Below, piece by piece: positions 33,002 through 42,280 of a stretch of 64,000 nucleotides of DNA. The position numbers were made by a program, and so were the translations under genes. Each line of letters opens with the position of its first letter. Position 1 is the stretch's first letter. Source of the stretch: Candidatus Phosphitivorax anaerolimi (GTDB taxonomy: Bacteria > Desulfobacterota > Desulfomonilia > UBA1062); assembly GCA_001896555.1 (NCBI GenBank), contig MPOS01000029.1, positions 1 to 64,000 on the forward strand, written 5' to 3'. The notes beneath the pieces were generated by a model. The model saw only the letters and a list, made by a program, of their open reading frames with translations, did not search any database and was not told where the DNA came from.

Positions 33002-35335
33002 ATGACCGGAACGAAGAAATCCGGGAAGCGGGATCACCTCCGCCTGCTCTCCGACATAAACGAGCTGACCGGTCTGCTGGTGAGCACGCTCACGGTCGAA
33101 GATTTCCTGAGGCGCTCGGCGGAGATGGTCGCCCGCCACCTGGGCGCCAGCGTGTGCTCCATCTATCTCTACGACGAACCTTCCGGCGAGCTGTACCTCG
33201 CGGCGAGCACCGGACCCGAAACCCCGGTCAGGACCCGTATCGGGACGGGGGAGGGACTGGTGGGGCATTGCGTGAGCCAGCTCAAGCCCGTGTGTGAGGG
33301 CATTGCCGGCAGGAGCCCCTCGATCGTGCATTTCGAGCCGGACCGTGAAGATGTGTATCAGTCTTCCCTGGTGGTGCCTATCCATCGGGGACCGGTGCGG
33401 ATCGGGGCGCTGGAGGTCAGGCATGAAAAGCGCGACGCCTTCGACGAGTCCGACATCATGGCCCTGCTTGCCGCTTCCTCGCAACTGGGCACGTCAATCG
33501 AGAGCGCCCGGATGATCATGGAGATGCACCGGACCGTGGGCTCCGGGCCACAGCTGCAGGAAATTCCGCCTGATACGGTGTTCAGGGCCGTGATAGCGTC
33601 TGAGGGCTATGCCTATGCGCCTGCCACCGTCTATCGGAAAGGAGGCGCACAACAGCTGCTCGAGCCGCTGCCCGAAGATGCCGCGCACACGCCGGAGGAT
33701 TTCCGCATGGCGCTTAAAATCACCTCGGATCAGCTTCAATCCCTGCAATCGGCCTTTGCCAGGCGGCTTCCCGAAAGCGCCTCGCTGATCTTCACCACCC
33801 ACTTCATGATGCTCAAGGACGAGAGCTTCACGGGCAGGATGATCAAGATGATCGATGAGGGCACGCCTCCTGCTCAGGCTCTCATACAGGTCGCATCCCA
33901 CTACACGACCCTGCTTATGTCCAGCCCTCACGAGTATATCCGCGAAAAGGTCAACGATATCGAAGACCTGATTTTGAGAATCATGCGCAACCTGCGAAAG
34001 GCGCCCCATCACGACGCCTCCTCCGGCGCGAGGCGCATCGTGGTTGCGGGCAGGCTCTATCCCTCCGACATCCTCAGGCTCGTGGCCGACGATGTCAAGG
34101 GAATCATCCTGGTAGGAGGCGGCACCACGGCACACGTGTCCATTCTCTCGCGCTCCTTAAAGATCCCCCTGCTCATGTCGGAGCGGGAAGAGCTCCTGCT
34201 CCTGCCAGAGGATACGCATGTGCTCATGGATGCCTATGCGGGAGACATCTATGTGAATCCTTCCCAGAAGATCGTCAGGCGGTTCCGGCAGCGTGAAAAG
34301 GCCCGCCACACGGCAGCATGGAAATCCGCCGGTGTCTCCCCGCAGACCCATACAAAGGACGGCGAGCGGGTCAGGCTCCTGGCAAACATCAACCTGCTCA
34401 GCGAGGTCTCTCTTGCCCGTGACCTCAAGGCGGAAGGGGTGGGGCTCTACCGGACCGAGTTCCCCTTCCTCATCCGGTCGTCCTTTCCTTCTGAGACCGA
34501 GCAATACCTGATCTACAAACAGCTGTTCGACGAGATGAAGGGCCGTCCGGTCATCATCCGCACCCTGGATGTGGGCGGAGAAAAGGTGCTCCCCTACCTC
34601 GACGCCCCGCCCGAGACCAACCCGGAGCTGGGCTTGAGGTCCATCCGCTTTCTGCTGAGCCGCAGGGACATCTTTTCAACCCAGATCAGGGCCATCCTCA
34701 GGGCCGCAGCCGGGGCCTGTGATGTGCACATCATGTTCCCCATGATCTCTTCGCTCGATGAGTTCCTGGAGGCCAGGCAGGTCGTCCTCGACTCTCTCGA
34801 CGAGCTCTCGCGCGAGCATGTCCCGGTATGCGAGAGGCCGTCCATCGGCATGATGGTCGAGCTGCCCTCCGTGGTCGAGATCATGGAAGAGCTGGCTGAG
34901 GCGGCGGATTTCTTCTCCATCGGCACCAATGACTTCGTACAGTACATGCTGGCCGCGGACCGGTCCAACCAGCGGGTTTCCGGATACTATGCCGCGCACC
35001 ATCCTGCTGTGCTCAGGGGCCTGAAGCGTATCGTGGATACGGCACTGAGAAAGAAGAAGGAGATATCCATCTGCGGCGAGATGGCCCACGAGACGATCCA
35101 CCTGCCCTTCCTCCTGGGCATCGGAATCCGCCGGTTCAGCGTCGACCCGCAGTTTCTGCCTCAGGTCCAGGAAAGCATCTCCCGCATCAGCATAAACGAC
35201 GCCCGGGAGTATGCCGATGCCCTCCTGTCATGCCCTGGCCTCAAGGACGTTCAGGAGATCATGGCAGACAGGAAGTGGGCCGAGCTCTTCGGCATGCAGA
35301 GAGCAGCCCCTACCGCGAGTAGAACTCCACGATGA
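33002..35335 (+). CDS. ptsP: PEP-protein phosphotransferase with GAF domain, PtsP-like (777 aa)
   Basis: Enzyme I of a nitrogen-type PTS, transferring phosphate from PEP to an HPr-like protein. Domains in order: GAF sensor (about 15-165), HPr-binding alpha domain (about 190-330), swivelling phosphohistidine domain with GGGTTAHVSIL (active His378), and a PEP-binding barrel with VGLYRTEF, SIGTNDFVQYMLAADR and the active Cys in ICGEMA. ATG 33002 is chosen for GGGAG upstream; a longer reading starts at 32963 without a ribosome site. No HPr or EIIA gene is close. Its 3' end overlaps the end of the convergent rpsD gene by 26 bases. The 296-base gap upstream shows no gene. Confidence 0.88.
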   Translation: MTGTKKSGKRDHLRLLSDINELTGLLVSTLTVEDFLRRSAEMVARHLGASVCSIYLYDEPSGELYLAASTGPETPVRTRIGTGEGLVGHCVSQLKPVCEGIAGRSPSIVHFEPDREDVYQSSLVVPIHRGPVRIGALEVRHEKRDAFDESDIMALLAASSQLGTSIESARMIMEMHRTVGSGPQLQEIPPDTVFRAVIASEGYAYAPATVYRKGGAQQLLEPLPEDAAHTPEDFRMALKITSDQLQSLQSAFARRLPESASLIFTTHFMMLKDESFTGRMIKMIDEGTPPAQALIQVASHYTTLLMSSPHEYIREKVNDIEDLILRIMRNLRKAPHHDASSGARRIVVAGRLYPSDILRLVADDVKGIILVGGGTTAHVSILSRSLKIPLLMSEREELLLLPEDTHVLMDAYAGDIYVNPSQKIVRRFRQREKARHTAAWKSAGVSPQTHTKDGERVRLLANINLLSEVSLARDLKAEGVGLYRTEFPFLIRSSFPSETEQYLIYKQLFDEMKGRPVIIRTLDVGGEKVLPYLDAPPETNPELGLRSIRFLLSRRDIFSTQIRAILRAAAGACDVHIMFPMISSLDEFLEARQVVLDSLDELSREHVPVCERPSIGMMVELPSVVEIMEELAEAADFFSIGTNDFVQYMLAADRSNQRVSGYYAAHHPAVLRGLKRIVDTALRKKKEISICGEMAHETIHLPFLLGIGIRRFSVDPQFLPQVQESISRISINDAREYADALLSCPGLKDVQEIMADRKWAELFGMQRAAPTASRTPR

Positions 35336-35912
35336 GCCGCTCGTTGATGTCCTGGTCGATCTCGCTCCGGTCAGGCTCCCTCACCATCTCGCCGCCGCTG
35401 TCGCTTCTCTTAAGCCATGCCGGCACCGCCGGAGGGTTCTGCGACAGGGCCTGAACATCGGGCATCTTCTGGATGTCCTGATCCAGGGTTATCACAGATC
35501 CCGGCTCCACCAGGGCGGAGGGGATGTTCAGGCGGTTCCCGTTCACCAGCACGTGCCCGTGCGATACAAACTGCCTCGACTGGAGCCGCGTCCGGGCAAA
35601 ACCCAGACGGTAGACCACATTGTCGAGCCGCTTCTCCAGGAGCTTCAGAAGTGCGACCCCGGTATCACCGGATGCACGCCTGGCCTTTTCGAAAAACTTC
35701 AGAAACTGCTTTTCCTGCATGCCGTACATGCGCTTGACTTTCTGCTTTTCACGCAAGTGCAGACTGTATTCGCTCTCCCGCCTCCGGGTCTTTTTGCCGT
35801 GCATGCCCGGCGGCTGATGCAGGCGCCTCTGGAGGCTCTCTCCCCCTGTCCCGTACAGGTCCACCCCTTCCCTTCTGGATTTTTTGTGCTTTGGTCCGCG
35901 GTCACGCGCCAT
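35310..35912 (-). CDS. rpsD: 30S ribosomal protein S4, cysteine-free form (200 aa)
   Basis: Primary 16S rRNA-binding protein of the small subunit. The S4 RNA-binding domain (about 90-155: LEKRLDNVVYRLGFARTRLQSRQFVSHGHVLVNG) and the N-terminal S4 domain are intact. The N-terminus MARDRGPKHKKSRREG has none of the zinc-binding cysteines of the C+ form, so it is a zinc-independent C- protein. ATG 35912 follows GGAGAG; a longer reading to 35999 lacks support. It is alone rather than in the rpsM-rpsK-rpsD-rpoA operon, which suggests a relocated or second copy. Converges on ptsP with overlapping ends. Confidence 0.93.
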   Translation of the reverse strand: MARDRGPKHKKSRREGVDLYGTGGESLQRRLHQPPGMHGKKTRRRESEYSLHLREKQKVKRMYGMQEKQFLKFFEKARRASGDTGVALLKLLEKRLDNVVYRLGFARTRLQSRQFVSHGHVLVNGNRLNIPSALVEPGSVITLDQDIQKMPDVQALSQNPPAVPAWLKRSDSGGEMVREPDRSEIDQDINERLIVEFYSR

Positions 35913-36098
35913 GGTTCGTTCTCTCCATAAGAAAAAGATATGGTCCATGGGCCCGCGATCAAATGTGCCTCCCCCTTCATGGCGCATGTAAGCAGGCATC
36001 TTCCGGACGTACCGGACCCGGGGACACGATCGATCATGTGATCTTCGAAGGCACGCCTTTGATTCTTCGTGCCTTTGAAAAGCGGATGCGAAGGCGGA

Positions 36099-38867
36099 TC
36101 AGGGACCCGGTGCTTCCCGCTCGCGGTCCTTTTCCATGCTCGGGATCAACACGGAAAATATCGAACCCTTCCCCGGTCTGCTCCGGACCGTGATAGTCCC
36201 CTGAAGGTCCTTGACGATCCCGTGCACCACGGCGAGCCCCATGCCGGTGCCCTCCCCGGGCTTCTTGGTGGTAAAGAACGGCTCGAAGACCCGCCGAACA
36301 GTCTGCTCGTCCATGCCCTCTCCTGTATCGCTGACCGTGATGCACACATACGATCCCGCACGGAGATCGGGACACAGCTTGGATGCCTCTTCTTCGTTCA
36401 GATGTTCCTTGGTCAGCCTCACCTTGAGCTGCCCGCCCTTTTCCCTCATCGCATGGCCGGCATTGGTGCCCAGGTTGATCATCACCTGCTTGATCCGGAC
36501 GGGGTCGGCATTCACTACCGCATCCTTTGCTTCCAGCTGCTGGTGGATATCGATGGTCGAGGGAAGTGCAGACCGCAGGAAGGTCACTGCCTCGCTGATC
36601 ACCGGTTCGACGGGCATCGGCCTCTTTTCCCGGGGTTCCTGCCGGCTGAAGGTCAAGATCTGTATCACCAGGTTGGTGCCTATCTTGGCGGCCTGCATGA
36701 TCTCCTCGAGCATCCTGCGGGCCGGATGGCCTTCTTCGATATCCATGAGCGCCTGTTCAGTGTTGATCATGATAGGGGCCAGTATGTTCTTCAGGTCGTG
36801 GGCCACCCCGCCCGCCAGTGTGCCGATGGCCTCGAACTTCTGGTTTTGCGCGAGCTGGTCCTGCATTCTCACCTCGCTGGTGATGTCCCGGACCACCTCG
36901 ATGAAATTTGCGATCCTTCCTTCCTGATCGTATACCGGGGTGACGGTCAGACTGATGTCGATAGCCTCGCCGGTGGTTATTTTCGTCCTCCTCTGCCTGC
37001 CGCTCCATTTCCTGCCGTGCACGGCGACATACCCGATGACCTCTTCGATATCCTTCCGGTCAAGATACGCGTCGAGATCGGCGAGTCTTCGGCCTGTGAG
37101 CTCGTCGTGGCGGTACCCGCTGATATCCTCGTAGGCCGGGTTGACATATTCCACCTTGCCCTCGGGATTGAGAACGGCTATGCCCTCGCCTGCGTTCTCG
37201 ACCGCCTCTGCAAGCATCCTCAAGTTCTGCTCCATTTTCCTGCGCTCGCTGAGATCCATGCCGATGCCGATCAGAGAGCCGTCGGATAGCCGGGCGTTGA
37301 ACCACGAAACATGCACCGTACCTCCCGAGCGGGTTTCCATCTCGATGTCCCGCCAGGATGGGCCTGCCTCCTGCATGTATTCCCTTACCTGTCTGCGGCG
37401 GCCGGAATCCGGGTATACAACAGCAACGAAATCTCTACCCAGTATATCTTCCCGCGACCAGCCCAGGACCTTCTCGGTTTCCTTGTTGACCAGGATCATC
37501 CGTCCGGAGGAATCATACAGGATCAGCATCACGGGAATGTTGTCGACAACGGTTTGCAGGATCTCCCGCTGTCTCTGAAGCGTGTCCACGGTCTGCGACA
37601 AGGCCTCTGTTCTCTCTGTCACCTTGAGCTCAAGCCGTTCATTGGTCCTTTCCTGGGCCTCCTGGAACTGCTTGATTTGGGTGATGTCGCTGAAGATGGT
37701 GAAGAATCCTATCGGTTTTTTCTGCCCGGATCTGATGCGGGGCAGGCTCTCGATCAATATCCACCGGGTTTCTCCCCCCTTTTGCCTCTCGATCCGCACG
37801 ACGAATCGGGGGGCAGCCTCGCCGGTCTGTGAGAGCCCTATGGAGCGGAGCTCTTCTCCTCTGATCGGGGTGCCGTCTTCCCGGTATATCGTGCGGGAAG
37901 CCGTGTTCAGGATCTCTTCTATGGTCATCCCTTTAAGGCTCTCCAAATCGAGGCCTGTGATCCGCCGCGCCGCAGGATTGGATGAGACGAGCCTTCCATT
38001 TTCGTCATACTCCACCACCCCCTGCGCCATGCCCTCGTACAGGGTCCGATACCGCTCTTCCGACATGCGCAGCTCGTCCTCGGCTTTCTTGCGTGCAGTG
38101 ACGTCATGGATGATGGAGTACAGGAGATCCTCACCAGACACCTCGATGGGTCCGCTGTAGACCTCGACATCCCTGACCTCACCGCTGGCCAGCCGGTGCC
38201 TGAAGGCGAACAGCCTCTGCTGCTGGGACCTTGCCCGATTCATTTCCCTGAACACTTCCTCCTTGGGGAGGACGTTGATCTCCGTGGCATTCATGGAAGT
38301 GAGCTGTTCTCTGGTATACCCATAGAATTCGACGGCGGCCGGGTTTGCGTCTACGATTTGCCCGGTGCCGGGCCTGATGAGCAACATGACGGCATGGTTG
38401 TTTTCGAACAGGCTGTGGTAGCGGCTCTGGCTCTCCCGCAGGCTTGCCTCGACCTGCCTGCGATGGGTAATGTCCTGGATGACCAGGGTGAGCCCCTGCT
38501 CCGATGATGTGCAACTGCAGTAGAGCCATCTGGACTTCGGATGCGAAGAGAATATCTCGAAGCCGCACGGAGTGCCCTGCACAAGACACTGCTCCAAGTC
38601 GTGCGAGAGTGCAGGCCGGGCCTGCTCAGGGATCATCTCCAGCAGGATGCGCCCCTGGAGGCGATCCCGTTCCTGCCTCAGCATGTCCGCTGCGCGAGGG
38701 TTGACGTATGCTATGCGAAAATCCCTGTCCAAATGCACGATGCCGATATCTGCATGTCCCAGGATCTCCCGCGGGTCGGCAGCGGGTATCCGTTCTTTTC
38801 TGCGGCCTGCACGGGCGCGGCTGTCTCCTCTGTTTGCGTGGCCGGTCTTTTTGTTCGGCTTTTTCAT
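36099..38867 (-). CDS. multi-PAS sensor histidine kinase (922 aa)
   Basis: Soluble sensor kinase with about five PAS domains in tandem (starting near 30, 150, 275, 430 and 555), several followed by PAC-type DITxR segments, and a coiled coil near 400-430. The phosphoacceptor is the His in GGVAHDLKNILAP, about residue 680. The ATPase has the N-box NLGTNAGHAM, G1 DTGEGMDE, F-box FEPFFTT and G2 GTGMGLAVVHG. No transmembrane segment and no receiver domain; no response regulator is adjacent, so it is an orphan. ATG 38867 follows GGAG; a TTG at 38903 is less likely. Its kinase core closely resembles that of the gene at 39991, suggesting duplication. Confidence 0.9.
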   Translation of the reverse strand: MKKPNKKTGHANRGDSRARAGRRKERIPAADPREILGHADIGIVHLDRDFRIAYVNPRAADMLRQERDRLQGRILLEMIPEQARPALSHDLEQCLVQGTPCGFEIFSSHPKSRWLYCSCTSSEQGLTLVIQDITHRRQVEASLRESQSRYHSLFENNHAVMLLIRPGTGQIVDANPAAVEFYGYTREQLTSMNATEINVLPKEEVFREMNRARSQQQRLFAFRHRLASGEVRDVEVYSGPIEVSGEDLLYSIIHDVTARKKAEDELRMSEERYRTLYEGMAQGVVEYDENGRLVSSNPAARRITGLDLESLKGMTIEEILNTASRTIYREDGTPIRGEELRSIGLSQTGEAAPRFVVRIERQKGGETRWILIESLPRIRSGQKKPIGFFTIFSDITQIKQFQEAQERTNERLELKVTERTEALSQTVDTLQRQREILQTVVDNIPVMLILYDSSGRMILVNKETEKVLGWSREDILGRDFVAVVYPDSGRRRQVREYMQEAGPSWRDIEMETRSGGTVHVSWFNARLSDGSLIGIGMDLSERRKMEQNLRMLAEAVENAGEGIAVLNPEGKVEYVNPAYEDISGYRHDELTGRRLADLDAYLDRKDIEEVIGYVAVHGRKWSGRQRRTKITTGEAIDISLTVTPVYDQEGRIANFIEVVRDITSEVRMQDQLAQNQKFEAIGTLAGGVAHDLKNILAPIMINTEQALMDIEEGHPARRMLEEIMQAAKIGTNLVIQILTFSRQEPREKRPMPVEPVISEAVTFLRSALPSTIDIHQQLEAKDAVVNADPVRIKQVMINLGTNAGHAMREKGGQLKVRLTKEHLNEEEASKLCPDLRAGSYVCITVSDTGEGMDEQTVRRVFEPFFTTKKPGEGTGMGLAVVHGIVKDLQGTITVRSRPGKGSIFSVLIPSMEKDREREAPGP

Positions 38868-38970
38868 GGATTCTCCGGTGATGACCTCAGGCGCATTCTC
38901 CAAGACTGCATGAGTCCATTTTCCATAACTCCGATGGCACCTCTATCCTTATGATGATAGGCACTGGGCG

Positions 38971-39030
38971 GGGGTTTCCAAAGGGGTAGCAGCCCGGCAG
39001 TAAAGCCCCTTTGCCCGAAAGGGAAGCCCC
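38971..39030. other. candidate structured RNA element (three-helix fold)
   Basis: In 60 bases, ggggtttc (38971-38978) can pair with gaagcccc (39023-39030, one G-U), caaagggg (38979-38986) with cccctttg (39006-39013), and ccc-GAAA-ggg (39014-39023) forms a GNRA-capped hairpin. One base is shared, so the junction must shift slightly. It lies about 210 bases before the gene at 39241 and about 100 bases before the leftward kinase. It matches no riboswitch consensus I recall. The rest of 38868-39240 shows no gene. Confidence 0.3.
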
Positions 39031-39240
39031 TGATGTGTATATGCACTGGCAATCAGTCTTGATTTATTCCCGAAGGGGCCAATATATTACTATAGACGCG
39101 AGTTCACCGGCACCATGCTCACCGGTCGGGCGTGCCGGCAGACAGACATTCACGGGTGGAAGCACATCTCATGATGTGAAGGGCCTTTCGCCTGACTGTG
39201 AGGGTGCTCTCTGCCTGCCCGGAGAAAATAGGAGAACGAA

Positions 39241-39558
39241 ATGGGAAGATTGATCACCCCCGATATCGACCTTGATTTTCACACCGAAGATATCGCCCTG
39301 CTCAAGGAGCTGGCACACGAGTATCACCCCCGGGGAATGATGCTCGTGGAGAGGATGCAGGTTTCCGATGAGAGGGAACATTTTCTGCTGACCATCCAGG
39401 TGCCCAGGGCGCTCGTCGAATGGGTGAAGGAAATGAACCGCAAGTATCATGACAAGGCCTTTGTCACATCGCTCATCCGGAAGGTGCTGGAAGAGCTCGA
39501 TTTCTTCGACGGCGGGCCGGGCGACGACCACGGACCCCTGTACCGGAGCATCCATTAG
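39241..39558 (+). CDS. small hypothetical protein (105 aa)
   Basis: Not recognised. ATG with AGGAG eight bases upstream. The soluble, acidic protein has a central stretch VPRALVEWVKEMNRKYHDKAFVTSLIRKVLEELDFF that looks like two amphipathic helices, perhaps a dimerisation or ribbon-helix-helix-like unit, with a preceding beta-like segment EREHFLLTIQV. No cysteines, signal peptide or membrane segment. It sits between two paralogous orphan histidine kinases, transcribed toward the second, so it may belong to that signalling locus (inference). Confidence 0.65.
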   Translation: MGRLITPDIDLDFHTEDIALLKELAHEYHPRGMMLVERMQVSDEREHFLLTIQVPRALVEWVKEMNRKYHDKAFVTSLIRKVLEELDFFDGGPGDDHGPLYRSIH

Positions 39559-39904
39559 CCCTTTCATCCTCAAGGAGGCCGCACTTAAGGGGATGTGATA
39601 ATTATCCAGTCCCCGGCTTGTCAGGCTTTTCCCGTTGACAATCGCATATGTCCTACGTATCTTTCACATGACCAGAATGCGTGTATCCCATGGATTAATG
39701 TTTCATCCTCTTTTTTCCGATGGTGTGTATGTGTTTGCGGTTGCCGGAGGTTATTTCCCGTAAGGGTTAATTTTCACACGGGAAATGCCAGCGGAACTGC
39801 TGGAGATGGAGAGACGAGCGGGACAATGAAGGGCAGCACGAACATCCTGGGTTGGGAGTATAGCCTCGATTCTCCTTGTAATCAGTTTAATGGAGGGTAC
39901 GGAC

Positions 39905-39979
39905 ATGGGAATGTTTCTCCGTAAGTGGTCGTCAGAAAGAGATTCATCAGAAAGCAACAGGGCGCAGCGCCCCGGCTGA
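39905..39979 (+). CDS. possible 24-residue leader peptide or frameshifted kinase N-terminus
   Basis: ATG 39905 has a good site (GGAGGG, 39893-39898) and encodes MGMFLRKWSSERDSSESNRA plus four residues before TGA at 39977-39979, 11 bases before the kinase ATG at 39991. The kinase frame itself has no such site. It may be a coupled leader, or the true kinase start separated by a frameshift near caaaaaacc (39981-39989). The rest of 39559-39904 shows no gene. Confidence 0.4.
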   Translation: MGMFLRKWSSERDSSESNRAQRPG

Positions 39980-39990
39980 TCCAAAAAACC

Positions 39991-41559
39991 ATGAGATATG
40001 CATCCGAAGAGCTGAACGCCCTCTACAGCAGCGCTTCCATAGGCATGTGCCTGTTCGACGCCGGCATGCGCGTTGTCCGGATCAACGATTATCTCGCTCG
40101 AATTCACGGCACGCCCGCTGCGGACCATATGGGCAGGACCCTGCACGAGGTCGCTCCCCATGTTGCAGCCCGAGCGGAGGCGATTGTCCGGGCGGCCATC
40201 GACACGGGCAGACCGGCGCAAGGGGTCTGGTTCTCGGGCTCGGCATCGTCTGATCCCGGGACTGCCGTCCGGCTGGACGGCAGGTGTGTTCCCTTAAAAG
40301 ACGCCCAAGGCCGCGTGAAAGCGGTGAGCGCGCTGGTGCTGGATGCCACTGCTCGGCGGTTTTACGGCTGCGCCCTCGAAGAGGCCGGGGTTTGCCCCTC
40401 GGGCACTCTGGAAAACCGGGATGATATACCGGTTCAGGCCCTGCAGGATTTTGGGGCAGGTCCGGACCTCTTGAGCAAAATCCTCGACAATATCCCGGTG
40501 ATGATACTGCTCTTCGACTCCGCAGGGGTGATCGAGTATGTGAGCCCATCATCCCAGGAGTTGAGCGGATACAGGCGCGAAGAGCTGATAGGGCGGACAG
40601 CGCGGGTCTTTGGAGATGATGTCTATGAGAGCTACCGGCTTGTCTTTGACTGGGTGCGCACGAACAAAAAGGCATGGTCCGGCCGGAGAACGGCGCGCCG
40701 GAAAACGGGCGAACAGGTCCATGTCGGGGCAAGCATATCTCCGGTGTTCGATGATGCGGGCGCGGTTACCGATTATGTCGCGGTGCTCAAGGACATCACC
40801 CGTGAAACAAAGCTCCATCAGCAGCTCATGCAGACCCAGAAGCTGGAGGCTATCGGAACGCTGGCAGGGGGCATCGCCCACGACCTCAAGAACATCTTCA
40901 CCCCTATCCTGATCAACACCGAACTCCTTCTCCAGGACACCGGGCCCGAGAGCGCTGCGTTCCCCCTTCTGGAAGATATCTTTGAGGCAGTCAAGCACGG
41001 CGACGAACTGGTGAACCAGATCATCACCTTCAGCAGGCGCGACCTGCAGATGAAGAAACCGGTGGTCATCGCCGCAGTCATCAGGGATGCACTGAGCTTT
41101 CTGAGAGCAGCCCTTCCTTCCACTATCGAGATGATCTGCCGGATCGTGGACGATGACGCCGTGATCGTGGCAGATTCTTCACAGATCAAGCAGGTGATCA
41201 TCAACCTGGGCACCAATGCCGCATACGCCATGAGAGGAAGCGGCGGAACCCTCGAGCTGACGCTCACCCGGGTGTCGCTGGACGGGTCGTCGGTGGCGAG
41301 GATTGCACCCGATCTCGCCTCCGGACCCTATGCAGAGATCACAGTCCGCGATACGGGCGAGGGAATGGACGAAGAGACCCTTAAGCGGATCTTCGATCCC
41401 TTCTTCACCACCAAGGACAAGAGCGAGGGCACGGGCATGGGGCTGTCCATAGTCCACGGCATCGTCCAGGATCACAAGGGGATCATCACGGTCGACAGCG
41501 CGCCGGGCAAGGGATCGGTCTTCACCATACTCCTGCCCCTGGCGCCGGAGAACGCCTAG
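39991..41559 (+). CDS. PAS sensor histidine kinase (522 aa)
   Basis: Soluble orphan kinase. An N-terminal PAS-like region (about 5-120), a second PAS (about 150-270) and a HisKA/HATPase core. The phosphoacceptor His is in GGIAHDLKNIFTP; N-box NLGTNAAYAM, G1 DTGEGMDEE, F-box FDPFFTT and G2 GTGMGLSIVHG follow. ATG 39991 begins MRYASEELNAL but lacks a ribosome site; a GTG at 39925 in the same frame and an out-of-frame ATG at 39905 with a strong site are alternatives. Core motifs match those of the multi-PAS kinase at 36099 closely, so the two are probably paralogues. No response regulator is adjacent. Confidence 0.87.
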   Translation: MRYASEELNALYSSASIGMCLFDAGMRVVRINDYLARIHGTPAADHMGRTLHEVAPHVAARAEAIVRAAIDTGRPAQGVWFSGSASSDPGTAVRLDGRCVPLKDAQGRVKAVSALVLDATARRFYGCALEEAGVCPSGTLENRDDIPVQALQDFGAGPDLLSKILDNIPVMILLFDSAGVIEYVSPSSQELSGYRREELIGRTARVFGDDVYESYRLVFDWVRTNKKAWSGRRTARRKTGEQVHVGASISPVFDDAGAVTDYVAVLKDITRETKLHQQLMQTQKLEAIGTLAGGIAHDLKNIFTPILINTELLLQDTGPESAAFPLLEDIFEAVKHGDELVNQIITFSRRDLQMKKPVVIAAVIRDALSFLRAALPSTIEMICRIVDDDAVIVADSSQIKQVIINLGTNAAYAMRGSGGTLELTLTRVSLDGSSVARIAPDLASGPYAEITVRDTGEGMDEETLKRIFDPFFTTKDKSEGTGMGLSIVHGIVQDHKGIITVDSAPGKGSVFTILLPLAPENA

Positions 41560-41579
41560 GCCGCCACATCCCCGATTTC

Positions 41580-42149
41580 TTATTTGATGATCGTCAGAAT
41601 CTTGGGCTCGTTCCTGGGCGGTCGTGGGGGGATCTCACGCGGATAGCCCAGGATGATGCTTGCGACGATTTTGTGATCTTCGGGTATATGGAGTTCTGCG
41701 AGGGTTTCCGGGGCCTTGATGGCTGAGCCCAGGTCCACCCAGCAGGTTCCCAGACCCCGGCCTGCGGCGGAAAGCATGAGGTACGACGCCGCGAGGCTGC
41801 AATCCTTCACCGTCGAATGCAGGTCCCTGGGGCCCGTGATGTATATCAGGCAGGGTGCGTTGTAGAACACGTTGAAGTTCTCGTCCTTCAAAACGGGACG
41901 ATACAACCGCAACATCGGCGACTTGAGGGCCTTCATGTCGCTCAAGAGGTTCTTCTTGCTCTCATCGGAGAGCCTGCGCATCATACCCCGATTTGCAACC
42001 ACGACAAACCCGCATGGCTGACGGTTGCTCGCGCTGGGTGCCTCGCAGGCATCCGTGATGAGCTCTCTGACCAGGGACACGGGCACCTCCCTGTCCTCGT
42101 AGTCACGCACCGAACGCCGTAACCTCAACAGGTCCCTGAAATCCGTCAT
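41580..42149 (-). CDS. nitroreductase family protein (189 aa)
   Basis: FMN-dependent NAD(P)H oxidoreductase. RRSVRDYEDR at the N-terminus and the APSASNRQP loop bind flavin. The C-terminal part has GRGLGTCWVD and a terminal IILGYPRE typical of the family. Likely reduces nitro compounds, quinones or related acceptors; the physiological substrate is unknown. ATG 42149 has GGAG five bases upstream; a longer reading to 42194 is less likely. Converges on the PAS kinase with a 20-base gap. Different from the SagB-type protein at 12715. Confidence 0.85.
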   Translation of the reverse strand: MTDFRDLLRLRRSVRDYEDREVPVSLVRELITDACEAPSASNRQPCGFVVVANRGMMRRLSDESKKNLLSDMKALKSPMLRLYRPVLKDENFNVFYNAPCLIYITGPRDLHSTVKDCSLAASYLMLSAAGRGLGTCWVDLGSAIKAPETLAELHIPEDHKIVASIILGYPREIPPRPPRNEPKILTIIK

Positions 42150-42280
42150 GGGGTCTCCACCTCCCTCTTTGGGGACGGATTTGCATTTCTCCATCTCCTT
42201 CTTGTTCAGAAATCAGAGAATCGTGAGGAAATGTAGGAAATGTGAACCCATCCCCGATTTTTTTACTGCCGAATCCGGAC

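Noticed and set aside
36045-36078. Hairpin aaggcacg/cgtgcctt between the multi-PAS kinase and rpsD as a terminator
   Set aside because: The stem is fair but no T-run follows on either strand.
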